44,135 nucleotides of DNA, from the NCBI GenBank assembly GCA_029555965.1, contig JAKQHY010000227.1:1-44135 (forward strand). Direction: 5' to 3'. This DNA is from Chloroflexota bacterium (GTDB taxonomy: Bacteria > Chloroflexota > Anaerolineae > B4-G1 > SLSP01). The notes beneath the pieces were generated by a model that worked only from the letters and a program-made list of their open reading frames with translations, was not told the origin of the DNA and did no database searches. Below, piece after piece: positions 8,837 through 20,500 of this stretch. The position numbers and the translations under genes are program-made. Positions within the stretch are counted from its first letter, which is position 1, and every line of letters starts with the position of its first letter.

Positions 8837-8905
8837 AATAGCAAATAGCGAATAGCGAATAGCGAAATCGTAATCGCTATCGTAATCGCCATCGTTGACG
8901 GCATT
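8837..8905. repeat. AATAGCG heptamer array plus 12-mer repeats
   Basis: Four consecutive heptamers (AATAGCA, then AATAGCG three times) at 8837-8864 are followed by two 12-bp units of the type ATCGTAATCGCT (about 8867-8890). The array lies 16 bp upstream of the carboxypeptidase start codon, directly behind its Shine-Dalgarno site. The same heptamer family occurs inside the macroglobulin gene at 14951-14971. Confidence 0.8.
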
Positions 8906-8960
8906 TTCATCCACCCACTGGTGAACCACCGATTAATGACAAATTCCCTTGAAAATAGCC

Positions 8961-11900
8961 TCAACGAATTAACGTGAACGATTCGGAAGACCTGAGCACC
9001 AACGGCAAATACATCTGATGCAGTCGCACGGGAACGGTCTCGCGCGCCCATACCTGGCCGCACGCATTGGTGGCAGTCATCACCACCGGATAGGGAGTCA
9101 GCGCGGTCTCGGCGGTGAAGGTGTGCGACACGACCTGGCCTGCGCCGAGCGCGCCGCCGCCGAAGTTCCAGGCGTACGTGATCGGCGGCGTCCCCCCACC
9201 GACCGCGCCGGTAAACGTGACTGGTTGTCCCGCGATAGGTTGCGCCGGCGCATAAACGAATGATGGCGCGGACACCGGCAAGCAGCCCGCCGTGGTCGTG
9301 ATGGCGCTGCTGATGCTCTCCCCGCCGCCGACGGCGCGCAGGGTGAGGGTGTCGTAAACGCCAGGCGTCGCGGTCGCCGGGACGGTGACGGTCAACACAA
9401 CCGGGGCCATACCCTGCGCCGCCAGAGTCGCCGATAAAGGTCGCACAATTGCCGACCACTGCCCATCGAGGGCGGAAAACGTAAAAGTGTCGGTCACATT
9501 GCCCAGATTGGTCAACACAAAGGTGTAGGTCACGTCTGCGCCGGGGAAGCCGCGCCGAGAAGCCGCCGCCGGGGAGAGCGCCGCCGTATAGACCGAGTTG
9601 GCCGTCACCGTGAGCCAGGTTGTCGCCGATAGGGCAGCAGCGCTCTGTGACTGTACCGTCAAGACAGTCGTTTCGCTAGCGCCGCCCGGCGCCGAGGCCG
9701 GGATGCGCACCGGAACAGTGATCGGCGCCGACGCCCCGGCGGTAAGAGTGACGGTCGGTGTCAGCGGTGGAAGCGCCCAGCCGCCGAACGCGCTCACGGC
9801 CAACGTGTCCCGGCAGTTGCCGGTGTTGGTCACAAGGACCGCGCTCTCCAGCGTTTCGCCGGGGTCGCCGGCAAGCGCAGACGGCTGCGCCGCCTGGACG
9901 CCATACACGGCACTCGCGGCCACGGTCAGATAGGCTTGAGCCGTCCGAAAGCCATCCGCACCAGAAGTGACAGTGACAGTGAAGTAGGCGCGCGCCCCGC
10001 ACAGAGCCTCCGGCGGAACCGTCGCCGTGAGCGACAGGGGGACGCTCTCACCGGCGGTCAACGGGCCAACGGTTAAGGGAAAGACCAGCGGCCAAGGATC
10101 GCCGCTGACCGTGATGTGGTAATTGTCGGTCTCCAGGCCGGTATTGGTGACCCACAGCGTATAGTGAAGCGCCATATTGGGCGCAGCCGTCTGCGTCAGC
10201 GTCAGCGGGGCGACGGCCACATTGTGGCGATAGATGACGGTCATTGTGATCGGCAGATTCAGCGGGCCGTAAGGCGCGCTGTTGTTGACGCGCAGGTGGG
10301 CCGAATAATCGCCGGGGGCCATGCCGGAGGTATCCAGTGTCAGCGTGAGCGGCTGATGCTCCCCCATTCCGATAGCGCCGGTGAGCGGCGCGGCAGTTAG
10401 CCACGGCACGTGATCCCAAGGGAGCAACGGCTCGCCGAGAGTCACTTTGAACACCTCGCCGGTGCTCTGATTGACCGCCCAGAGATAGCCGGCAGTATCC
10501 AACGCCAAACCGGCCTGCGCATAATCACCCAGCCCGGCGATGTCGAAGCCGCCCAGGAAGGCGCCGGCGTCGCGCATATCGAGGACGTAGATGTCGCGCC
10601 CAACGGCGGCGTTGGATAAAGCAAAGAGATGGCCGGAGACCGGGTTATAGGCCATGCCCGCAAAGTTCAACGCAACATCCCAGGACGCAAGGATGCGGCC
10701 GGTCCTGTCGAAGTGATACAGGATTTGGTCGTTCCAAGAGCCGCCAAAAAACGTCTGTGTGGCCGGATCGTAGGCCAGCCCGCGCACGGAGACGCCAAAA
10801 TCAGGGCAGATTGCCCGCCCCGTTCCCGTGAATGTCACCGCGTCCAATTCATAGACGCAGTTGTCCTCCCCCACATTGACCTGCCAGACGGTATGCGCCT
10901 CCGGATCGTAAGTCATGTCCGCGGCGAAAATGGCGACTTGGGGGAAGGTGTCGCGTTCTTCCCCGGTGGGAACGCCCGCCACGGAGAATTGATAGTAACG
11001 CTCCCGGCCACCGCCAAAGCGCGCGTCGTTGATCCACACGGTATCATCCGGCAGAACGACGATGCCCCACGGACTGGTCAGGTGGCTCGTCCAACTCAAC
11101 ACCACCTCGCCGCCGGGCCAGGCCGGGACGGCGGGCGGCGCGTAGCTGCGGACCGTGCGCGCGTCCAGGTCATGAGGATGCTTGGGAGAGTTGCGGCGCA
11201 CGGGGGTGGCAAAGGGACCGGTCACGCCGGACGGCGCCGGCGCATGAACAGTCTGAACGCTGAAGTCCAGTGGATACCCTCCGGCATTGGTCAGGGTCAC
11301 AAACTGCGTGATCGTGATGCCGGCATCCACCGTGATCGGCTTTGTGAAGCCGCCCAGAGAGCGCAGTTGTCCGGCCGGCAGGGTGATGTCCTGGCGCACG
11401 GTTCTGCTCTGGATCACTGTCGGCGTTAAGACTACCGGCCCATACCCACCGGCCGTGGCCGTCAGCAAGAGCGGCCCGGCCGGCGCAAAAAGCGTGTAGA
11501 ACGCGCCGCCGCCCGCTTCCAAAGGTTGGGCGACAACGCTTGCCGCAGCGGCGGTCACTTGGGCCGCGACCGCCGCCTGGGTATTGGCATCCCGCACCTC
11601 CCCCACGACCAGCCCGCCGGCCGCCGGGGCGCAAGTTGTCGGGCCGACAAAGACATCGTCCACCTGCCACCACCATTCGGAGCGCGCGTCGTAATAGCGG
11701 AAACGGATGCGCGCGTCGGGTTGGCCGGCGGCCAAGGCAGAAAGGTCTACGCGCGCCGTCTGAGGGCCGCGGTCACTGCCGCCGCTGCGCCGCCAGACGT
11801 TCGTCCAGGTGTCCCCGCCATTCACACTGACATCCACGTCGGCGCTCTCGCTCTGACCGTAGGAATACCAACGGAAGTCGTACTTAAATTCCAACAGCGC

Positions 11901-14330
11901 CGTCGAGAGCGCCGACAAATCCAGGGAGGGCAGGCGCAACTCGGCGTCCACCTCTTTCGCCGCCTCGTGGTCGCTGTCCACGATAGCAAACGCCCCCGAC
12001 CCGCCGGTCAGATTGTCGCGCAGTTCAGGATCGTCGAAACGCCAGACGACGCCATCCCCGGCATTGTCTATGAGCGTTGCGCCGTCCGGCAGTCCATCCG
12101 CAAACCCTTCCGCATAGGCCGGCGCGCGCACGAGCGTATAACCGGGCGCGGCGCACAACGCCAAATCCGGCGACAGGGCAAAGTCACGCACTGTGTCGGA
12201 AATCAGCGGACCAACGGCGGCGGTTGCCGGTGTGTAACCCGCAACCCACGACGTGGCCGCGAAGGTGTACGCGCTGCCAGAGGCCAGGGTCAGGCTGTAA
12301 AAACCGGTGACGGGGTCCGACCACACGGCGTCGTTAGGGGCAAGCGGATTGAAAGGCGTTCCCGTAACCCGGACGCGCGCATAAAGCGGCCAACCGGTCC
12401 TCGCATCCGAGATGACCCCGGAAACGACAACCGGCGGCGCCGCTGTCATAGAGATGTTCAACGTTGTGGTAAGAGTCGCGTCAACTGTGACGTGGGGCTG
12501 TTGATAGGGCTGGTAGCCGTAGGCTTGCGCCGTGACAGTATACGCGCCCCCGGTCAGGGCCAGGGCATAATAGCCATCGGAGGCGCTGACCGTGGAGACA
12601 GCAGCCTCCACGCCTTGCGCTGCAACCACAGCGCCGCCGACCGGCGACCCCGTGGCGGCATCGCTCACGACGCCGCGCAGCGCTCCCAACTGGAGTTGCG
12701 CGCAACTGGGGAAACGGAACGCGCCGATGCGCGTGCTCCAGCTTGAGACGCCGGTAGACTGCATATACTCCTGCGTGAACCAGAACGTGCAATCGTCCAG
12801 CGGATCAATTCCCATCATGCTGTAGTCGCCCCAACGGCTGTAGGAACTTAGCTGGACGCCGCTGCCGACCACCAACGATTCTTCCCCCTGCGGCATCTGG
12901 TTCAAAGGATCGTTTGCCAACCGGCCCGTGTAACGCACCGAGGGGTAAACGTTGCTGCTGGACACGCTGTAGCCCAGGGCCATGTTGCCCGCCGCGTCCA
13001 TCGCCAGGCTGCCCATCCAGCGGTGCTCCGCATCGGGCGCGAAAGTGCCCTGCTGATAGATCACCGGCGCGCCACCCGGGTCGCGCACTTCGTACCAGCG
13101 CACCCCGGCATGGCCTCCGGCATCTACGGTATGGTTGACCACCAGGGACTCGTGCGCGCCGTAGTTACGATAGGCCAACCGGTACATCAGGCGGTCGCCG
13201 AGGCTGTCCAGGGTATAGGAAGTGCCCGGCTGCGGAATGTTGTAGCCAACCGGCGTCCACTCGGCTACGGGCAGCGTGTGGTTTGGCTGTCCATTGAGAC
13301 CAAACGTACTGTTGGCAGGCGTGGCCCAGTCCACATGAAACTCCCAGATGCGCATAGCATCGTCCGGGCCAATCCATGTACCGTCGTCCACCGCCACAAA
13401 GTAGTTCGGCGCGCCGGACGGCGGCGGATTGGCTCCGTCCATGTCAGACGGCAGCATCCCCCCAAAATCGGGGTTGACGCCGTAGAGATCAAAGTACTGG
13501 AACGTGGCGGTGGGATCGCCAAGCAGCAATTTGCTGCGGTCGAAGACGAACACCCCCGCCCCACCCCAGGAGGAACCGCCGGTGAATTGGTTAGCCGTCA
13601 TGTAGTAACCGTCGGGCCAGACGCCAAACTTGGGGTAATCGTTCATCTTGGTAGCACTGACCTGGAAAGCGTAACGATACCACGCGCCGGTCGGGTCGGC
13701 AGTTTGGGAGATGGCAATACACTGGTAATATGGCCCACCATACGAGAATTGGCTCATCAGCCAGCGATTCGCCATCGTATCAAACAGCGTGATCGGGTCG
13801 CCGTGGTTGGTCGTCTCGCAAACGCCGCCAAAACCCTGCCACAGCGTCCTGCCGCCGACCGGTCCATAAACCTGCACCGGCGTTGCCGTGGTCACATCCC
13901 AGATAGCAAACGAGAGGTTCACCCACTGCACGTAATATTTTTTGCCGGTCGCCGGGTCATACCCGATGTCCCCCTGGGTGTCAGGCGGATGAATGTTATT
14001 GACGTTGTTCACGCCATCGAAGCTGTACAAGGGCGCCGGCATAGATAGCGGCCCCAAGCGCGCTTGCAGCACCGGGTCTTCCTGCGTGGGCGCCAACCGG
14101 AAAGTCGGCAAGGGCAGGCTGGTCTCCCGGCGCAATTCGCCGCGCGCGGGCGCCCCCCGATCCGCCATCTCGCGCAGGGGGGGCGACAAGTCGGCCCGCA
14201 GCGCCGCGCCGACAGCCGCCCGCAAAGGGGCGGGGGGCGCGGCAGTGACATCGCCGCGCGTCACGAGCGGGAATAGGAGCAAAGCCAATAATCCGCCCAA
14301 CCATAGTTTCTGACGCCAGTCTTTCATCAT
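8961..14330 (-). CDS. giant secreted multidomain beta-rich protein
   Basis: A 1789-residue exported protein. A signal peptide (KLWLGGLLALLLFPLV) is followed by a large domain starting near YSFDGVNNVNNIHPPDTQGD that resembles non-catalytic beta-propeller/sialidase-like surface modules. Next come two carboxypeptidase-regulatory-like domains, a choice-of-anchor/MAM-like beta-sandwich (EGFADGLPDGA to WWWQVDDVFVG), a further propeller-like stretch, several NEW3/Ig-like repeats (TVPATATPGVYDT) and a PKD domain (ITYAWNFGGG). The C-terminus has HQMYLPLVLRSS, the Chloroflexota-type tail also seen in the neighbouring carboxypeptidase. No protease or glycosidase triad is evident, so it may be an adhesin or matrix protein. 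The tandem ATGs at 14330/14327 follow a GGAG; longer frames lack a signal peptide. Confidence 0.75.
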   Translation of the reverse strand: MMKDWRQKLWLGGLLALLLFPLVTRGDVTAAPPAPLRAAVGAALRADLSPPLREMADRGAPARGELRRETSLPLPTFRLAPTQEDPVLQARLGPLSMPAPLYSFDGVNNVNNIHPPDTQGDIGYDPATGKKYYVQWVNLSFAIWDVTTATPVQVYGPVGGRTLWQGFGGVCETTNHGDPITLFDTMANRWLMSQFSYGGPYYQCIAISQTADPTGAWYRYAFQVSATKMNDYPKFGVWPDGYYMTANQFTGGSSWGGAGVFVFDRSKLLLGDPTATFQYFDLYGVNPDFGGMLPSDMDGANPPPSGAPNYFVAVDDGTWIGPDDAMRIWEFHVDWATPANSTFGLNGQPNHTLPVAEWTPVGYNIPQPGTSYTLDSLGDRLMYRLAYRNYGAHESLVVNHTVDAGGHAGVRWYEVRDPGGAPVIYQQGTFAPDAEHRWMGSLAMDAAGNMALGYSVSSSNVYPSVRYTGRLANDPLNQMPQGEESLVVGSGVQLSSYSRWGDYSMMGIDPLDDCTFWFTQEYMQSTGVSSWSTRIGAFRFPSCAQLQLGALRGVVSDAATGSPVGGAVVAAQGVEAAVSTVSASDGYYALALTGGAYTVTAQAYGYQPYQQPHVTVDATLTTTLNISMTAAPPVVVSGVISDARTGWPLYARVRVTGTPFNPLAPNDAVWSDPVTGFYSLTLASGSAYTFAATSWVAGYTPATAAVGPLISDTVRDFALSPDLALCAAPGYTLVRAPAYAEGFADGLPDGATLIDNAGDGVVWRFDDPELRDNLTGGSGAFAIVDSDHEAAKEVDAELRLPSLDLSALSTALLEFKYDFRWYSYGQSESADVDVSVNGGDTWTNVWRRSGGSDRGPQTARVDLSALAAGQPDARIRFRYYDARSEWWWQVDDVFVGPTTCAPAAGGLVVGEVRDANTQAAVAAQVTAAAASVVAQPLEAGGGAFYTLFAPAGPLLLTATAGGYGPVVLTPTVIQSRTVRQDITLPAGQLRSLGGFTKPITVDAGITITQFVTLTNAGGYPLDFSVQTVHAPAPSGVTGPFATPVRRNSPKHPHDLDARTVRSYAPPAVPAWPGGEVVLSWTSHLTSPWGIVVLPDDTVWINDARFGGGRERYYQFSVAGVPTGEERDTFPQVAIFAADMTYDPEAHTVWQVNVGEDNCVYELDAVTFTGTGRAICPDFGVSVRGLAYDPATQTFFGGSWNDQILYHFDRTGRILASWDVALNFAGMAYNPVSGHLFALSNAAVGRDIYVLDMRDAGAFLGGFDIAGLGDYAQAGLALDTAGYLWAVNQSTGEVFKVTLGEPLLPWDHVPWLTAAPLTGAIGMGEHQPLTLTLDTSGMAPGDYSAHLRVNNSAPYGPLNLPITMTVIYRHNVAVAPLTLTQTAAPNMALHYTLWVTNTGLETDNYHITVSGDPWPLVFPLTVGPLTAGESVPLSLTATVPPEALCGARAYFTVTVTSGADGFRTAQAYLTVAASAVYGVQAAQPSALAGDPGETLESAVLVTNTGNCRDTLAVSAFGGWALPPLTPTVTLTAGASAPITVPVRIPASAPGGASETTVLTVQSQSAAALSATTWLTVTANSVYTAALSPAAASRRGFPGADVTYTFVLTNLGNVTDTFTFSALDGQWSAIVRPLSATLAAQGMAPVVLTVTVPATATPGVYDTLTLRAVGGGESISSAITTTAGCLPVSAPSFVYAPAQPIAGQPVTFTGAVGGGTPPITYAWNFGGGALGAGQVVSHTFTAETALTPYPVVMTATNACGQVWARETVPVRLHQMYLPLVLRSSESFTLIR

Positions 14331-14387
14331 CGTCCCATCTCCATTCAAGGCTCGCCGCCCGTCTTTCTCGCGGGCCGCGCTTCCGTC

Positions 14388-14393
14388 ATTATA
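14388..14393 (-). promoter_or_regulatory. possible -10 box for the giant secreted protein
   Basis: A perfect TATAAT on the minus strand lies 58 bp upstream of ATG 14330. No convincing -35 box is found 16-18 bp further upstream, so this is a weak call. Confidence 0.3.
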
Positions 14394-14485
14394 CCCGTAT
14401 CCAACCACCGCGCGATAGCAATTCCAGACCGGCGCGTACAAATGGACCTGGCAGAGCGTCAAACAAAACAACCCGTGAGCAAACA

Positions 14486-14518
14486 AACACGGGCGGCGCT
14501 GTGTGCGCCGCCCGTGTT
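14486..14518 (-). terminator. intrinsic terminator of the macroglobulin gene
   Basis: A perfect 14-bp GC-rich stem (arms 14486-14499 and 14505-14518, loop TGTGT) begins 11 bp after the macroglobulin stop codon. On the minus strand it is followed by a T-rich stretch (TTTGTTTG). Confidence 0.8.
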
Positions 14519-14529
14519 GGTAAACACCC

Positions 14530-17500
14530 TTACTCCCCTATCGTCAGCAACCGCCCGTCGCTGCGACCGAAGACCTCCGGGAAGTAGAACTCCTTCGCCA
14601 CGGTGGGCATGACGTGGTAATCGCCGGGCAGCGTGGCACGGAAGGTGTAGCTGTACTCGTATGTCCCCGCCGCCAGATACTCGGCGAAGAGCACCACCTT
14701 CTCGTCGCGCAACTCGCTGCGGCTGTACCAGTTCCACCACCACCAGTAGCGGGAGCGAGAGCCGGTCCCGCGCAGCGTCGGGTCCATCGCCAGCAGGCTC
14801 GTCGTCGCCAGGCCCGTGTCAATCGCCTCGCCGCCCGCCGGGAGCGGGTCCTCGACCACCAGGTAGTAGCGGTCGTGGGGGACGATAATCGTCAGGTCTA
14901 CCCGGATCACGTCCCCCAGCGCCACTTCCCGCACATCCGGGCACGCCATTTGCGATTCGCTATTCGCAATTTTCTCTGCCACACACGCCGCCAGCGAGTA
15001 CCGCCGCTGCACGATGATCCCCCGATCTGCCGGCTCCACCTTGTCCACCGGCTGGTAGACTTCGAGGTGCGCCGTATAGTAGAGACGGCCCGGCCCGGCA
15101 GTGCGCGCGATGGTGAGCGCGTTGGTCACGTCCGCCCGCAGTTCGGCGATGGGGATGACCTTCTTGACGCTCTCGCGGATCGTCTCACGGGTGGCCGTCC
15201 CACGCCCCTGCTCGCCGTCGTTGAGGTAGAACGCGAACTCGTAGTTGGCGTCGAGTTCGCCCGTTTCCACCATCCAGTCGGTGAGCGCGATCAGCGACCA
15301 CGCTGTCTCCTGTGTCGTCTCCCAGATGCCGGCCCGCCGGGCCACCATCAGCCAGCGGACGACGTTGGGGATGAGCGCGTTGCCAGGGTCGAGCTTCGTC
15401 AACGTGTCCAGAATGATCGCGGTGGAGCGCGTGTCGGTGTTCATCGCCCACCAGTCGTAGTTGGACTCTTCCCAGTGCGCGCCCGTCGCGCTGAGGATGG
15501 CGGCGTTGTTGAAGTCGGAGAGCAGCGTATCCAGGCGGGCGTCGTTGGCGTCGTAAAGCCAGAGCGCCTGCGCCAGGTAGCCGCGCGCGTAGGTGCTGAG
15601 CTTGTCGCGGTTCTCGAACAGTTCGTCCAGTGTGGCGCGCGGCGCTTCGCCGGCCTCCGCCAGCACGTAGAGCAGCCACGCTTGCCGGTTGGCGTTGCGG
15701 TAATGCTTGTACTCGGCCACCGGCACGAGCTGCTGCTGCAAGTAGGCGACGCCGCTTTTCAGCACGTCTGACTTGATCTCCCACCCGGCATCCTGCGCCT
15801 TGAGCATCGCAAAGACCACGTAGGCGCTCACATACGGGCTGCTATACCAGTCCCATCCCTCGCGGCGCGGCCACCAGCCCCAGCCGCCGTCGGGATTCTG
15901 CTGTAAGTAAAGTTTGCTCAGCCCCTCGTCAATCAGACCGGGCAATTTTTCCGCCAATTCGGGGTTCTGAATCCCCAGCGACTTGAGCGCGCTGTACGTC
16001 AACACGTTGGGCAGGAAACGGCTCACGGTTTGCTCGGTACACTCGTATTCGTAATGTTCCAGGTATTCGAGGCCGTCCTGCATCCCGGCGGCCAGGCTCG
16101 GATCGAGCTGGACGGTGAGCGCGCCGCGCCGGTCATCGTAATCCGGCGGCAAGGCGACGCCCTCCGTCACCGCGCCCTCCTCGATGAGTTGCCCCGCCGT
16201 CCCCACGATGTCGGGCGTGGTGTAGCGGAACACCCGCAGCGAGCCGTCCGGCCCGGTGGTGAGACGCGGCTTGCTGGCGTCGCTATAGTCCCCGGCGACC
16301 GCCGCGAAAATTAGTTGTGCGTTTGCCACATCATCCACCGTGACCCACCACGTCACCTTGCGCTCGCTGCGCGCCGGGATCGTGACCGTCTGGCGCGGCG
16401 GCGTCTCGGTGCTGACGCCCACGCCCTCGGTGCTGAGGGTCACTTCGACGTTAAGATCGCCGTCGGTGTTGTTGCTGACGTTGGCCGCGAGCTGCGCCCG
16501 GTCGTCCACCACGAAGAAGCGCGGCGCAACGGGGCGGATGAGCAGCGGCTTGGTGGCGACCAGGGCCGCCGTCCCCTCGCCCACGAAGGTCTGCGCGTTG
16601 TGCCCCACAGCCCGCAGCGCCCACGTCGTGAGGTTATCTGGCAGCTTGAAGACGAAGCTGGCGCGTCCCTGCCCGTCGGTGACAACGCGCGGCGACCAGA
16701 AGGCCGTGTCTGCAAATTCCTCGCGGATTTCCACCCCGGCCGGCGGCGCGACGCTTTCGGCGCGGCCGCCATCCGCTTCTGCCTGCTTTTCTACCATCAT
16801 CATCGGCGAGGCCGTCGCCTGCACACCCGGCGCTGCCGGCGGTGCGGCGAAGGACTCCTCCGCCTCCGCCACATAGCCCACAGCGATCTGCGCATTCTGA
16901 TGCAAAGACAAATCCAGATCTTCCGCCAGTTCTTTGAGATAGCGGTTGACCGACACACTCAACGCGCTGGCCGTGGTCACCTGCAACGACCGCCGCGCGT
17001 AGAAGCCCTGCACGATGTCGCTAGTGCGCGGCATCAGGCTAAGCACGGCCTTGTCCACCACGTCCAGCGAAAGCTCCACGTCCGCCGCCGGTTCCCCGTT
17101 GGGCAGCGTCGCGCGGAGCGTGTACTGCACCTCATCGCCCGGCTGCGCCTGCGGCAGATCAGTTTCTAGTTGCAAGTTCAAAGTTACCGGTTGCACTTCA
17201 ACGTCCAATGGCAGTAATCCCATCTTGAAGTCCGCCAGCGCTCCCCCTCTCCCCCTCTCCCCCTCTCCTTGTCCCCGGCCCTTCACCAACACCACCGACA
17301 CGTAGATGTTCGGGATGTCGCCCTGGGTGATCGGCAGGCGGTAGACGGCGCTGTTGGATTCCAGGCGCACCACCTCGTGGCGGCGGACGCCCTCACGCTC
17401 GACGGTGATGAGCGCGTAGTGCGGCCCCTCGAAGGGCGACGGGATGAGGATTTCGGCAGTCTCGCCGACTTTGTAGCTCGTCTTGTCGCTGATGAGGGTG

Positions 17501-20500
17501 ATGCGGTCGTTATTCTCGCGCCGCCAGGAGACCTGATCCTTGCCCGCCACCCAGATGAAGATGGACGAGCGGATCGCCTCCGTCTCCGGCGTCGGCTCAG
17601 CGGGCATGGCGACGATGTGGTACGAGCCGCCCTGTGCAGGAATGAACGTGGCGACGGCCTCGCCCCGGTCGTCGGTCGTCACCGTCAGGGTGTTTTCCAG
17701 CGTTTCCTCCGTCTCCCACCGCCAGTACCCGCCGCCGAACTCATTTTCCATAAACGTGTTGATCCACTCGCGGCGGTACAATTCTACTTTGATGACCTTG
17801 CCCGCCAGTCGGTTGCCCGCCCAATCCACCGCCACCAGGTCAATGGGACTCTCGTCCCCGGCCTCCCCGACGTACTGCTGCGGGCTAAGGCCAATGTAGT
17901 ACGGCCCCGGATGGACGATGACGGACGCGCGCCCGGAAATCGGCTGGTTGTCCGGTCCGGTCGCCGTTGCCTCTAGCGTGATACGTGATGCGTGAAACGT
18001 GAAACGTGAAACGTCATCCGCTGATTCGCTGATCCGCTGATCCGCCGATCCGCTATCCCGCGTCATCAAAGCCGCCTCCAATTCCTTGCCGTTCAGCGTG
18101 AGAGCCAGCGCGCCGTTGCCGTCAGTCGTCCCGCTGCCGCTGAGAATGGGTTCGGGGGAGGAGGGCGGCGTCCACCACCAGCAGCCTCGGCAGGAGAACG
18201 GATCGTCTACGTCATCGAAGCTGTAGCGCCCGCCCCAGGGGACGGAGAACCTGTAGGTTTCGGCCAGCACGTTCCACTGGACGGCGGTGTTCGCCAGCGG
18301 GCCGCCGAAGTAGTAGGCCGCCGCGATGGTCGCCGGCACGTCCGCGCCGCGCGGCACCTCCGCCGCGTCCGTCGTCACCATCACCTCGAACTCCGGCGCG
18401 CGGTAGGCCGCCACCAGGAAGTCCTGCTGGTGATACTGGTCGCCGAACTCCAACGTGATGAAATACGCCCCCAGACTGGCGCCCGCGCCCAGCGTCACGG
18501 AACCGTCAAACGTCCCCACCCCGCTCAAGGGGAGTGTCTCGCGGTAGATTTCCTCGTAGGCCGCGTCGCGGATGCTAACCACGACGTTACGCTCGCCCGG
18601 CAGTCTGAACGTCACGTCGTCTTCGGCGCGCAGCACGCCCTTGAAATTCACCGTCTGGCCGGGGCGATAGATGGTGCGGTCGGTGTAGATGTAGACGCGA
18701 TAATCCTGCGCATACACGCCGCCGCCCATACCGAAATCCCACGGACCGATCCCGCGCCCCCACCCCTCCGCCACGGCAGCAAAGGGCACGTCGCTGACCA
18801 CGATGAGGTTGTTGCGATACTCCGGCAGCGCCAGCCGCGCGATCCCGTCAGCGTCGGTTGTCGCCGTCCCCAACGCGCCGTCGTAATGGCTGAAGTTGAG
18901 CGCGAGGTTGGCGACGGGCGCGCCGCTGCTCAGATCGGTCGCCCAGACCACGGCCTCCTTCGGCCCCGACTTGAGCGTGAGGTTGAGATTCGAGACCACC
19001 AGGACGTGGAACTGGCTGCGGGCGTACTCCTCTTTAATCTCCGGCGCGGTAACTTTGAGGAAATACACGCCCGGCTCCAGCGCCCCACCCGACTCGGTGA
19101 GGTTGAGCGCCGTGTACTGTTGCTTGTTCAGCGGGCTTTCGAGGGCCTGCCGCCACTCGCGCAACAATTCCGCGCCGTCGGGTAGCTTCTCCCGCCAGTC
19201 CCAATAGTGACCAGTGATGGCCGAAACCGGCACGGAGTACAACGCCAACTCCAGCCGGGTGAGGTTGACGTACCCGACCACCAGTTGCGCCGGGAGCGCG
19301 GCGTCATACGTCCCCACCATGTCCGGCACGCGCAGTTGATACGTCGGATCCAGCGGCGCGGTGCGGAACTTGACGGTGCGGCCTCTGGGGATAGTGTTGC
19401 CATAGGGGTCGGCGATGCCGTCGGTGATGACGACTTCGTACTCGCTGGACGGCTGCGCGCCGAAGTACAACGTGAAGGTGTTGTCGTACTCGGAGAAGTA
19501 CGTGTACACCTGCGTCGGCGACAACGGCGGCGTCATCGTGAGGTTGGGCATCACCGTGTCGGGGTTGATGCGCGTGTTGAAGCGAATCTGGAACGCGGTG
19601 TGCGGCGGCGCGTTGCGCTCCAGGTTCTCCGGGTACGTCGAGACAATCTCCGGCAGCGGGACGGTCGTGAATTCCCATGCGAACGGCTCCCGCATCCCCT
19701 CGCCGCCCGCCGCCGACGTGACGCCAGTATCCACCCGCAGGCTGTACTTCGTGTTGAAGTCCAGCGCCTTCGTCGGCGTGAACGTCACCGTCTGGTCGTT
19801 GAGCGCAAACTCCCCGCTCACATTGGGCGACAGCAGCCCCGCCCCCGTCATCGTAAACTCCCGCTTGAAGGACTCCAAATCCACCGGCTGGTTGAACTGC
19901 ACGGTGACGGCGGTATTGATGTCCACCAGCGTCTCCTGATTGCGCGGGCTGACCCAGGTGACTTGCGGCGGGATCGTCGTAAAAGTCCAGGTGTAGTCCT
20001 CCGCCAGCACCGCGCCGCCGATGTCCGTCAGCCCGGCGGCGACAGTCGCGCGGTACGGGATGCCGCCGGAAAACGCGGTCTCCGGCTTGAAGACGTAGAT
20101 CGAGGTGTTGAGCCATTCGCCCTTCCCTGCCACCGGCGGATCAAACGCGAGCGGCTGCGGCAGCCCCTCCATCTGCTTGAGCGAGGTCAGGGGGACGACG
20201 GGCCGGTTGAAGATGACCGTGATCGCGGCGTCCGTTTCCACGTCCACCGTGTCGGGGTTGGGGATGACCTGCGCGACTTCAAGGTAGCCGGCCGTCGCAA
20301 AGCGGAAGGTGAGTGGCTCGCGCAGCGGCTCGCCGGTTTCGGCGGCGGCGTCCTGCGTGAGGATCACATCGTAGACGGTCTCGCGCGCCAGGGTTTCGGC
20401 CGGCTGGAAACGCAACGTGCGCGCGTCCGCCCAGGAGAGATCGCCCTTCACGGCGGTCTCCTGCCCGGCGACGACTACTTTGAACGCTTTCGCCACGGCG

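Noticed and set aside
8822-8929. Upstream extension of the carboxypeptidase by 36 codons
   Set aside because: The extension reads through the AATAGCG repeats and would bury the signal peptide; AGGAGG marks ATG 8821.
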